From the NCBI RefSeq assembly GCF_028009165.1, contig NC_079245.1, positions 3,162,001 through 3,226,000 on the forward strand: DNA of 64,000 nucleotides, in the 5' to 3' direction. Shown here in pieces: positions 11,747 to 23,057 of this stretch (position 1 is the stretch's first letter; every line of letters starts with the position of its first letter). The stretch comes from Akanthomyces muscarius. Its lineage: Eukaryota > Ascomycota > Sordariomycetes > Hypocreales > Cordycipitaceae. The position numbers and the translations under genes were made by a program. The notes below the pieces were generated by a model. The model saw only the letters and a program-made list of their open reading frames with translations. It was not told the origin of the DNA and made no database searches.

Positions 11747-12805
11747 CTAATAACCTCCAGTGGGCATCAACAAGACCAGAGATAAAGTATCGACAGGAGC
11801 ACCTCGCAGCATTATATCCAAACTCTTTTCGTATCTGCACGCCCATGCCTCAAACAACGGCGTTAAGCCATCGTTCGTCGGAGCGTGGACAGTAGCCCCC
11901 GCCTTCAAAAGTCCCGATACCGTCTCGTATTGATCATGAGCTGCCGCGTGGAACAAGGCAGTTTGGCCTTCGTTGTCCTTGCTCTCGAGCTGAGCGCCCG
12001 CTCCCAAGGGATACGGGCAAAAGGCCAACGCGCTGGAAAGAAGCAGCACATCTTATCAGTGTGGTATGACCGTTGGAAGGGTTCTTTGCCTCCAACTCGG
12101 CCTTGCTCTACCAGCGCACGCAGAGAGCCGGCCTCGGAGAACAGCGGGCGTGTGAGCAATGGCGTCAAGCCGTGCGCATCTGTCTGGTCGACGGCGGCGC
12201 CAAATCGGAGCAGGAGGCCTACCATCTTCCCGTCCCTGGACGTCGAAGCGGCCATGAGTAGTGCCGTGTCTCCGTCTGAGGCTCTTGCTTCGGTACTGGC
12301 GCCGTGTTTTACAAGTGCTTCTGCATCTTTAGACGCATGATTCCGTACCGCCCAAATCAAGGCAGTGCGACCGCCGTTGGCTGCTGAGTTTTTCGGCGCC
12401 ATTCTCGAGCAGAATATCAATCGTCGACATCTAAGTCCTGTATACATTTTTAGCGGCCCATGACAGCACGCTCCGCCCATTCGCGTCTTTTGTATTGACA
12501 GATGCGCCCTCTTGGACAAGGTATCTGATGATTCGATCGTCTTTGCGTCTTGAACGACCTATGATAGAGGGGTACACTGGTGATCATCCGTTGCCTCGAT
12601 ATTCGCGCCGTTGCTAAGTAGAATTCTTGCCATGGCCACCTTTGTTTCGCCTGTAGCGTTCCGTGGCTGTCGACTACTGACGGCCAATGACAGCGGCGTT
12701 TGGCCGCGATCGGACTTTGCTTCTATGTTGCCTCCATGTTTCAAAAGGATATCACGGCAACAGCGGTTTCGTCATGCGCTGCATATAAGAGTGCCGTCAG
12801 GTCCA
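11747..12805 (-). pseudogene. Degenerate ankyrin-repeat gene
   Basis: Read on the minus strand, consecutive ankyrin repeats are plain (for example GQTPLSLAV, GRTALIWAV, GDTALLMAA, GLTPLL, GQTALFHAAAHD, GLTPLFEAW, each followed by a helix ending in LLxxGA), but they sit in alternating frames. Breaks visible from 5' to 3' include a shift near 12740 just before the LLKHGG segment, a stop plus shift near 12558 after the CTPLS motif, a TAG near 12430, a shift near 12390, and at least two shifts between about 12110 and 12000. Introns cannot explain these because the repeats continue across each break with only a few bases lost or gained. At least six or seven repeats were present, so the ancestor was an ankyrin protein of some 350 residues or more, probably with a missing N-terminal domain. 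It lies head-to-head with the damaged membrane-protein gene that starts at 12877. Confidence 0.85.
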
Positions 12806-12876
12806 TATACCTTTCTAGAGACCAGAGTCCACGAAAATTCATGGAGAGCTGTTTCTTTTGGCAGGGATGCACTCCC

Positions 12877-14667
12877 ATGAGTGCGATTCTCATCGTTTCC
12901 TTCCTGGGTCTGGCTGGTGCCTACGAGGGCACGCCTGCCAATAACAACCAGTCCGTCAGCTGGCAAGCTGCCCCGACCAGACGAGGAAGCTGGAGCATCA
13001 TTAGCTCATACCTAGCGATCATTTTTGCTTGCACATGGACCGTTCAACATCTCAACGTTCCTGGTCCAGAAGAGGACTAGGTACGTCGAGCGCTGAGAGG
13101 CTCAAAGTGGATGCTGATTACAATACTGTCCCCCGAACTCATTGTCAGTCACGCAGCCCTCGAAGTTTTGATGGCTGTCGATGCGCTAAAACGGATGCAA
13201 GAAAAAGGAAAATCTGTCAAATTATCATGGTGGTTCTTTTCCCAAGGCCAGCAGGAGAGCAAGAGTGACGCCGAAAGCCAGGTGAATCCAGATGACAGCC
13301 ATCACTGGACTTTGACTCATTGCTTGTTTGCAAACATGGGCAGCTTCTACTGTCAGGTGTCAATTTCGCTGGAAGATCAAGCTGGTATCGAGGTGAGCGC
13401 CGAGACAGCACATGTGCAGAGCGCAGGGGAGAGCGAAGTCAAGAGTGGACAAATATGTCGGGCGAGGAGCGAAGTCCAAAGCACAGTGGGCGATAAGAAA
13501 AGCAACGACAGTCGTGGAAATGAAATAAAAGACAAGCAGGAAGCCGAGAACGTCCGACGATTGGTGACTAATTTTATTTGGTCGAGTTCAGTGAGTGGCA
13601 ACAGCCCCCGATCCCAGTCGAAGACATCACCAACAAAAGCAAACAATATTGGTTGGCTAGTTGTATTGCCTGCTTGCAGTTCTTGCAGCTTGTACTATCG
13701 CTCATCTTGAGGAAGAATCGAGGAATGCCTTTCTCACAACTTGAGACTGTAACTCTGGGCTTTGCCATCTGCGCCTGGTTATATACATCCTGTATATGGA
13801 CAAGCCGCAAAGAGTCGACTATAGACTGAAATTGGACCTGACAGGCAGAAAGTATGACTTTGCGCACACTGAAAAGACATACAATAGTTTTTGGGATATA
13901 CTACAAAACGAAACATCTGTTGAAGCGTTCGTCAAAGCATTGCAAGGAGAGGACAATTCTTCTCCGCAGTCCAAGGAAGGGAATCAACACGCTGCAAAGA
14001 CAAATATGCCCCCAAACAATGGCGCAGTTCAAGAGCATGTTCTGAAAAGGATTCCCAACGACAACGTACCAGTCTCAAGCAGCCGTTTAGCCCATCCAGG
14101 CGTCTACTGTTGGCGATTCCTTTGGCTCAATGGACAACGTCAAGCGAGGATGCTCAGTCGTTTATAGTGGACTGCATGCGGCTCCTGAGAGAGTACTCTT
14201 GGCTTGAGCCAGACGCCACGTGGGTAGACGACGTATATGATAGGCTGCAACGGATACTTGTCCAAGACCCCAAGGCGAAGACTTCTCAGACTGCTTATTG
14301 AGATATCTTCTGCCCCGGAAACGACACAGACTACGCAGGGAAACTGCTCAACTTTTTCGAAAGGAACCCTGTTCTCGAGTTCAAAGACCAGACGTTCTTG
14401 GTCAGCCTTGAGAGACTCGTGTGGGTACTGAGTGGACGACACGGCTCGAAAAAGCTGAGTGACGAGGCGGCCATCCCCGTATGGCCAAGGGTAAAAAAGC
14501 TTCCTAGCCGGTCAAACAAAGGCACCATCTACGCCACTGGCATTCTTTACATTCTGTCCCGGATTGTGCTTCTCGGCGTGGCCTTTTCAAGCCTACGGCA
14601 CATGCCCGACGGGGAGCACGACGAAACGCCATGGGCCAAAGATATCCTTACTTTCGCTGCCAAGTAG
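12877..14667 (+). pseudogene. Degenerate multi-pass membrane protein gene
   Basis: The plus strand reads as one large membrane protein broken into pieces. It opens at 12877 with a signal-like segment (MSAILIVSFLGLAGAYEG) and a membrane span, hits a TAG at 13078, and continues in the same frame through a hydrophobic WMLITILSPELIVSHAALE segment. The frame then shifts near 13575, again near 13772 (inside the VTLGFAIC membrane segment) and again near 14100, and meets a TGA at 14299 before ending in a long frame closed by TAA at 14667. Similarity to a large conserved Pezizomycotina family of unknown function, typically about 450-600 residues with several transmembrane helices, is from memory of its WMLITILFPE-type and AHPGVY motifs and was not checked by search. 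A segment between AHPGVY and LLAIPLAQW may also be deleted. Two nonsense and at least three frameshift lesions mark it as dead. Confidence 0.8.
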
Positions 14668-17600
14668 ACAGGTAGAGGGCCTTCATGGGCAAGCCTAATA
14701 GCCTATGGGTCCTTCTCAACACTTCTGTCAAGTTAGGGCTATCTTTCCCATTCCCTTGCTCATCAACTTCTCAACCAAGAAAGATCAACACAGGCAGTGG
14801 GTGAGCCACAAGCTACGCAGACTCTTCAGAGATGGAAACAGTTGAAGAGATAGAAACTACACATCTTCGCAGAGCGCTACGATCCCAGCTGCCAGCGTCA
14901 AGGTGCATACTTTGGCTCGCGGGGGGATGTAGAGAGCCATGTGTCTGGATAGCAAAGAGTAATGACGAATGCACGCCAGTTTTTGAAACGCACAACGCAC
15001 AATGGAAAAGACGTGCAGCCATGATTCCCCATGTGATGCTCAATGTGTCCGCAAACAGCAGATTATGAATCATCCATCCAAAAAGAAGCATCGATTTTCG
15101 TTGCAAAAGTACGGGAATGGCTTCAATCTACATGCAGTTTCCGTGCGTGACGACATGTCCGCTGCGCGATCCACCCACACGCCCCCCTCCAAGCTGCGTT
15201 ATCGAGATTCTGCCCCAGACTATGCCTTGCCCTTTTCGTGTCTGCTAATGAAGAAACGGAGAGTCAGGTCCGTGCATATTTTCCATCCAAGCTAAAGAGA
15301 CGAGGTTTACGTACGTGGAGTGTGGCTGAGGAGGTGTTGGTGTTGGGTGAGGAGGGGGACGAGGACGGGATTCGCGATGGGAATCCGGTCGCGAACCAGA
15401 TCTGCAGGGCACGTCACGCGACGCCTAAATCGCCTCAGAGAGGATAAATGGCTGGGCATCGAGATGCAGTAATGGCCTTGCGTAAGAAAAGCAATATATA
15501 TATTGTTGGGGCCTCCTATCCTATTCAGGAAGCTCGGGCGATTTCGATAACGGGAAGGTCGCGCAAAAGCTCTAGCAAACCATGCTTTGCAGCACTTAGG
15601 GCTGATGTCCAACCCGTCCTTCTCGTGTAGTCACAAAGGATTTAAGCTACTAGTTAGTCAAGGACGACTCTAGCGTCGCTGCGGGTAGTTTTGGCCTTTG
15701 TCTTTACAGGAAATCAATGCATTGCTTCTGTTAGCTCAGCCATGTGTTGGTGGCGTCTTGATCCCCTCCAGCCTTGTATTGCGGCTGGACTAGGGTGCTT
15801 ACTCTCGAGACCAGCTGGGCGAATCATGGCACTCTAAAGAGCGGACTGGCAACAGCCCAACACGTTGCAGCTGTGGGTGCGTCGTTTACTCTGAGCCTCA
15901 CATGGCCCAGCTGCGCGACACTTGCATGGAGCTACCGGAAGCTGGGGTCAAAACCAAAGGATCAGAGGCTGCGCTGATGGAAATTGCCCGCGCGGCTGCT
16001 GGCCTCGTTCCAATCACGGCGGAAGGAGCCGTACGGTCTCACAGATTTGTTTTCACATCACCTGATGGCCGCCCTATGGATACAATACGGGCCTCAAACT
16101 GTCGCGGGACATGCCCGAGAAGGCGTCGTCGGCGCATATGTACCGCCAGTAGGCTCACAGCTAGAAGCTGCCATCACGTCGATCGTCAGCTTTGAAAGCT
16201 ACTTCAGAGCTAGTTGAAACAACGATGAAGCTTGGCATCCAACAGCCCATGTCCATGTTTGACTTTTACCCTATGTAGCGTACGGACATGTGCCTACTTG
16301 CCCTCTCAAAACCCAGAGTCGGATGACAGCGCAACAGATATGCAGGCTGGAAGGATAGTAACCTCGGGTCAGCATCTTGTTGAAGCTCAATTCAGTACCC
16401 CACAACCGACAGGGAAGAAGAGCACCGGCAGGCAAAGACACTTGGCTTTAAGCCTCGTCCTATCTACGAAAAGGAAACATGCGAGACCATGATCCACGGG
16501 ATGTGGGAACACCGCATTTGCAACAAATGCATGGCTAGCTCGTCCAATATTTGCCAAGAGAAGAAGGAGTATCCAGGAATCGGCTATTTTACGAGCTTGG
16601 CTCATTTGCGAAGCGAAAATAAACTCGCCGGTTGACAAGGCTGTCATCGCACCCATTTGCAGTTCCCGGGCATCAATTGCGATTCTTGCATCCTGCCGAG
16701 CATCGTCGGCCACAACCCGGCCAGCTGACACGAAAAGGGTGTGAAACAATGACATGGAAATTTTCAGCTGAGAATCATCGAGACGCACCAAAGCTAGCCA
16801 GAGCGCAGCGCTACGTATCAGGGTTCGCATGAGAAGCACGCCGCGGCCGTCGTCAGACAATATAGACATTGTTGGCATCAATAGCCTCCAATAGTCCATA
16901 TGCACCGAGCCAGAATTGAACAGAATGAGAGGCCACGATGCTCATATTTTGAACCTATGACGATCATAAGCGCTTGGGTCGCAGCAAAGTTGAGCGGTGG
17001 ACGACAACTTGGGGGAACTGCTGGGCGCATGGCGGACCGCAGAGCCTATCCGTCTCACACAAAGGCCCGTCAATGCCATTTCAGTAATGTGCCGGCAAGG
17101 CTCGAATCAGCCGCCACATGAGGCCATCGAGCTGAGAAGCACTGTTAGACTAGTTGTTAGCTGGACCAGGGATCATAAGTCAGGGAGAAAACGCCACCAA
17201 GACTAGGTTGACCCGTCTTATTCTCCATGCAGCGAGCCTCATCCAAGTCTCATCAGGCGATGACGTGAAACTCTTGAACAATCAACTGCCTCTATGAGAA
17301 GATAAGATGGGGATAAGAGCTGGGCAAGGGAGATGATTATCCGTAAAAGTTGAATTTAATTGCTCTGCTCGCTGCGTCGCAAGGCTGCTGCCAGGCGTGC
17401 CGGTGGGGAGAGTAAGCAGAGAGAAAAACTAGCAACGGCCAAGACTGTTGCTAACCCGCTCGGAGTTTCTTGTGCTCCAGTAGCAAGGAAAATCCGATCA
17501 CCGTCAAAAGCTCTCATGCTGTCGTATACCGAGAAAGGTTAGAACCTCTAAAAGTGCAGATGAGTAGTTGCAGGTGATGGAGAGCGAAAAGGCGGGCCAT

Positions 17601-19095
17601 GCTATTTTGGCGCAAGGTGCTTGTAGATTGTGCTGGAGCGACCGACCGGTAAAACCGATGCGCTACGATGCTTGGCATATTAGTCTGAAGCTAAGCCAAG
17701 TTGAAGAGGTTTGGAGCGCGCCGTCATCGCGGATGGGTATGTACGGAATAGCGAGCAGACGGTCCGGTGCCTGCCGCTGATGACCTAATAAGGGGCGACC
17801 GCGGTGAGATCTCACGGTGAGGCGTCGGCCAACCAAACAAAGGCAGAGATGTAATATGGAGAGTCGTCATGTCACAGAGAGTAATAGAGGGAGCCACCGT
17901 GGAACCGGAATGTCATTGTTGACGCCGCGTTCTGCTCACCGACCGGAGTTGAGAGCATAAGCTCGAGCATGGAGAGAAGGACGATCGGGATAGGTAGGAA
18001 GAAATAAAGACAAGGTAGACGTAATCAGCGGCGGCAACTTGTCCCCGATGATTAAACTTGCATGCCAAGGGGCGCCTAGAGGAAGATTGGGTGTCGAGGA
18101 TGACGAGTAGCGGCGTATGGACAATGGCGGTGATGAGCGACGAGGTTGTTTGGTGGCTGAACCCTTCAACGGGCGGGATGCGGCGACGAGAGCCGGTGTC
18201 TGTTGCCGATTCGGGACAGTTGTACGTGTCGGGATCTGGCGAGTCGATAACCTTTTTCCGCTTGGACGAGACCAGCCAAGCAAGGGTCACATCGGGATAG
18301 ATGGCAGTCTCAAATCCGCACCTCGGGGAGTATACGACGGTGGCTCAGATGGGAAAAAAGGGCTGACAACGGAGCACACGCAGGCTTACATGACGACGCT
18401 CTGCGCGAGTGCCGTGAGCAGAATTGTGCTTGCAGTTTGCATTGTTGGCCTTGTTCGGTGAGAGAGAGGCGCGGCTACGCTAAGCAAATCTAGATTCGCA
18501 GCGTTCGGTTGACGGATGCCGGGAGGGCCGCATGAGACCGGAAAATGAGCCGTCTGGATGGTAGAGAATAATGTGAATCCCGTCTGTCGATGGATCTTAT
18601 CTTACGGATGGTTTGATATGATGATGCTGCTGCCTGGAACCACCGCAGGGACCTGTGGTTTTGGCGCGTTGGCCGGACGGATACGGCTTACTGACGAGAA
18701 GACAGAGGGGTGTATATCGATGAGGCCGGAGATGGCCTTGCGGGAGACTTGACCGGGCAGAGACATGCGAATGAAACGTAGCGGAACGAGAAAATACAGG
18801 TGTGCGCGTGCAATGATGGCGACGTCACGATGTTTGTGCAGGAGGTAGGTACTCAGTAGAAGTGGAAGTGTGCAAACGGGTAAATCTTGCAAGGGAGCTG
18901 CTTTACAGCGCGTCACCGGTTGAAATTAGTGACTGATGCGTGCTGTACCTGGCACCTGTCCGCCAACTCTACAGGGGACAGTTGTGCTGCAGCGCCCTAC
19001 TGGACTGGCATCAGGCGGGAAAATTACAGGGGCTTCGTCGGTACCTTGCAGCGCAATTACAAGAGACCAATACCTGTATTCGGTAAGCTACACCG

Positions 19096-19164
19096 ACCTA
19101 CCTACCTACCTACTTACAGAGGAACCACCTACCTACTGAGTAACTTACCTAGGTAGGTAGGTAC
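19096..19164. repeat. CCTA / TAGG inverted tetranucleotide cluster
   Basis: Four CCTA units (from about 19097) are followed by CCACCTACCTACTGAGTAA and then CCTAGGTAGGTAGGTAC, so the two halves are complementary and could form a hairpin. Similar CCTACCTACT-AGTAA wording recurs near 26158-26176, and a looser version near 62185. It is not the TTAGGG telomere repeat. Confidence 0.7.
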
Positions 19165-19448
19165 AGGGGGGACGGACTACAGGCTTCAGCGAGCCCTACA
19201 GCGGCTGCTCGGCCGTCGACGTTGCATTGTCACGGCCTGTTCGGCATCGAGTAAACGAAGCACTCCCTAATCTAAACTTCCATCGACGTGACATCCGGGC
19301 CGATTACTCCAAAAAATCAGCAAGATTTACGGATAGCCTTTTTCCATCTTTCCCTTTTCTTATCAAAACAATGGATCTCAGGGTCCCGATCCTGCTGCCT
19401 GTTTGTGCTGCCATCGCTGCTGACCACCCTATATCCCAGCATAGTAAT

Positions 19449-19488
19449 AAGGAGCCAAGGAGCCAAGGAGCCAAGGAGCCAAGACGCC
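19449..19488. repeat. Octanucleotide tandem repeat (AAGGAGCC)
   Basis: Four perfect copies of AAGGAGCC at 19449-19480 are followed by one degenerate copy (AAGACGCC). It is a simple minisatellite outside recognised genes. Confidence 0.9.
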
Positions 19489-21672
19489 AACCAACTAGCT
19501 TTTTTGCATCCTGCTGGACGCAAATCGAGATTCCGCCGAGATCCGTGCGTTCTTCTCGCCTCTTCTCCCTCCCTTCAACGTTTTCCTTGTTTTGCCTTTG
19601 AGAGGTCTGCAGGCTCGCCGCTCCCGCTCGCCTTGCTTACGGGCAGACAGCGGAGCGGAACCCAGCATCATCACTCGGCCGGGAACCTTGCCCGTTTTGG
19701 CTAGCAGTTCGGTGCGGGAACGGCCTTTGGCGAACAGGATGCACACGCCCATCGCCATGGCCTATTATGTTGTAATGGTTCCGTGTCTTTTGTTTTCTTC
19801 CTCTTGTCTTGTCCTAGTAAGGAATGATTGCTACACGCCCTGTAGCGTCAATTCCACTTGGGAATAGGCCGCTCGCCAATCTCCCTGGTCCATGCCGCAC
19901 ATCCATCATCCGCTGCTCGTTCCCTCGGCCCCATTCAGCCGGTCCAACGGCGGTCTTATTACGCTTCTACTCTCTCACACTTGATAGCATCGCTTGTCGT
20001 AAGGAAAAAAAAAGCCCCATTGTACACTGTGCGACTCTGCGCCTGTGCCTTCCCGCGAAGACCCAGCGTTGACTAAAGTGCCTGTAATGAGGCGTCATAA
20101 AAACGGATCTCGATAGTGCGAGACCCGAGTTGCCAGATCAGCTTCTGATCACAATGCGAGAGCCATGCCCCTCGACGTCGGAAAACTCATGGGAGTGATC
20201 AAGAGCCTCAACAAGCTATTAGAAGTATGCATTAGCTCCGGATTTCGCTCATACCGTGATACCTCATCACCATTGCACTGACTGGCGTGGTCCATCTGTC
20301 TCGGTGTAATTGCTCGCGTGCATGCGCCCGCCAACATCACCGCGGGATTCTAGCATGTCGGGAAAGCCACTTTAGCGCCCAGTCCTTTTTGCTGGTGCCT
20401 AATGTCCTTTGCGCTGTTGTTCTGTTCCGATGTGTTGGCACCCTCATCGGTGCTTCTGGCTCTCACCGTCAGCTACATGCTCCAATCTCGCTGGACCGGG
20501 GTGGTTAATGTCAAAGCAGTACACCGTAGTGTAGACCCAAAAACACTAGTTTTCTCTTCACGAATTTCATCACTGTATGCACTCCGCATCAGTGGTAGTG
20601 GATGATGATAGACAAGGTGTACGGGCAAGAATAATCAGCAAAGCGTAGAAGCAAGGTAAGCATATCATCAGCAGTCTACACACACCCACCGTAGTATTTC
20701 TCACCCAGGTGAGCAAATCCCGTTGACCTTCGGAACATTCCCTGTCTGCCTTACGCACTCGAGCATCCCGACATTGGCCGAGACTAGGATCTCGCAGGGC
20801 AGATGAAGCTATGTTTACGTGGAATTATGATGCTGGGTCCTGCACTGGGGCTCTGCGGCTCAGATTAGTCCCCCCGGGTTAGCGAATCCCGCTCCAAGCC
20901 AGATGTACGCCGAAGCGTCTGGACCTCGAGTAGTCAAATTTCGAGCGAGGCAAAGCATATCAGCATCAACTTGTCTCGAGCTAGTGGCTTTGTTGACGTC
21001 CTGTTCCTACCAGCAGGCTCTAGCCGTCGTTCCCGGGCATTGACTTTGGCCCAGCCTCATCGAGTTGGCAGAGGCGTGCATCATGGGCGCGGCGCAGTCC
21101 TGCAGGCTCTCACTCTGCAGGATGCCACATGTAAGAAATCGTGACCATCGCAGGAACAAGAAAACGCCGCAACATACGTAATCAGACCAATCTCGGCACA
21201 TGCACTCATCTGCGCAGCTGAATTAGATGTGTGAGCGAGCTCGGAGTCCGTGTCAGTCCATCCACAACAAGCGCCACATAGATCCCAAACCAGGAAGCTC
21301 GTCAACAAAAGAACTCGTTAGAATCCCACCATTACCAAATCGTTTCCGATGTATCTTTTGCCTAGATTCACTCGGCGCCAACGGCAAGCGGCAATCGACG
21401 CGGGCCCGTGACCAGGTGAGGTGAGCACCAACAAAAAGGCCGGCGCATGGATAGTAGCCCCTCGATGTGCGGCCCAGCGGGGTGTGGCGTGAGATCAAGA
21501 CAAAGGGCGCGATTTCGGACAAGCAAGTCTATGAAGTATGCACAAAGTATGCACAAGTCGCTATGATGCAGCAGCGTTTTCTTTCCCACCAGATGCTTGG
21601 CGTCCAGATACGCCGCATCATCTCCGTCTCCCCTGCCAAAAAGAAAGCGGCCAACCTAACACGCAGGCTGAA

Positions 21673-21685
21673 GGGGGGGGGGGGG
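21673..21685. repeat. 13-bp G homopolymer
   Basis: Uninterrupted run of 13 G in the gene desert. It is prone to length error in sequencing. Confidence 0.9.
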
Positions 21686-23004
21686 TGCAACGCATGGATA
21701 GCTTCAGCCTCGTATGCGAAAGCAAGTCTAGTAGACATGGCATGCGGGCGTTGTCGTAGATGGAAGCAAGAAACGAGGCATATACGGCGAAGAAGTGATG
21801 GTGTATTAAAAGATATTAATTGAAAAATCCTACGTTTGGGATGCGGTCCAGTAGAAATCACAAGACAGATCGCCCGCATCTTGGCGGGACGCGTGGGAAG
21901 GCGCCGATTATTCCCAACATTGGCCCAAGAGGGATGCCCGGGGGCCTGCATCTACTGGCACAGCCCACTTCCGGAGCGGGTGCTTTCATGCCATCTGTTG
22001 ATAATCGCGTGGTTTGGGGACTTCCTCACGATAACGAGGACAATTTACTATGCAGCTTCCCCAGTACGGGAGCGGGGTGAAGCATCAAGCAACAAGGCGG
22101 AGGAGGAGCAGGAGGACGGATATCAGTATTGTTTCCCCGAAAGAGGCAATGCTTGGATCCGTATCGGTGTGGACCAGGACAGCCACCGGCAGCCGTTGCA
22201 GGCTTTGTGCTTGGTTACACATGAATTTGGCTTTTTGTAGCGCACTTTTGCAAAAGCATCCCGAGCTGGGGAGGGCAAGGAGGGGGAAGCTGAAAGACGA
22301 GCTGCACTTGGGTGTGCGGGCTAGCAGCCACTAAAATCAGTGGGAGCATGGGGGGCAGAGGAGCGGCTGAAAGGACTAGGACGTGTCAAGGCCGGGGGAG
22401 GGGAGATCATTTCTACTACGTAGGCAGTTGATGAGGCCAGCTTCAACTCCTCGAAGCAATCCTGTTGAAGATCGCCGCGCGCATTACGACAATCATGGAC
22501 ACTGGCAGCATCAGCACTGATGGGAACCAGAGCAACCCACCCGGCACAATCATCTACACGCACGCAAGGGTTCGAGAGAGCTTGAGCAAGGACCAGATTA
22601 TGGCTTCCGCCGGGGCTGATCGAGGGTTACATTGGCCAAGGAGCCTAGAAGACGCCACCCCCGAGGAGGTGGGTGTGTACGAGCACTGCCCTACAGAGCG
22701 CGCGACCGGGACCAGCCAGCCAGCCTCCACGGCGTGCGTGTGTCATGCCTGGTAATGACGGCTCTGCCATTGCTGGCAATTGCTCTGCAAGCTGCGGAGC
22801 CTTGTCATCAGGCTCATCATCCTCTCGGGGCCAAACCAACCTTACTTCAGCAGTATCTCCGTTATTGGCCCTGACGCTACGAACGGTGAAGCGGGACCCT
22901 TGCTATTTTTATGTGAATTTCGAGTTGTGAATTTCGTAATGCTCGTATGGTCAAAAAGGCAGTAAGTGATGTGCGCTGGGTCCCATATCTGCTCGTGGCA
23001 GCAT

Positions 23005-23005
<1 letters not shown>

Positions 23006-23039
<34 letters not shown>

Positions 23040-23057
23040 ACACACGCGCGCGCGTGT
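23006..23057. repeat. 30-bp poly(A) run followed by an alternating CG palindrome
   Basis: Thirty uninterrupted A residues (23006-23035) are followed within seven bases by the perfect 16-bp palindrome ACACGCGCGCGCGTGT (23042-23057), an alternating purine-pyrimidine tract able to adopt Z-form. An A tail of this length can mark the 3' end of a retroposed sequence, but I found no coding remnant or target-site duplication to confirm that. Confidence 0.85.

Noticed and set aside
19080..19170. Telomeric repeat
   Set aside because: The unit is CCTA/TAGG with four bases, not TTAGGG, and it lies internally.
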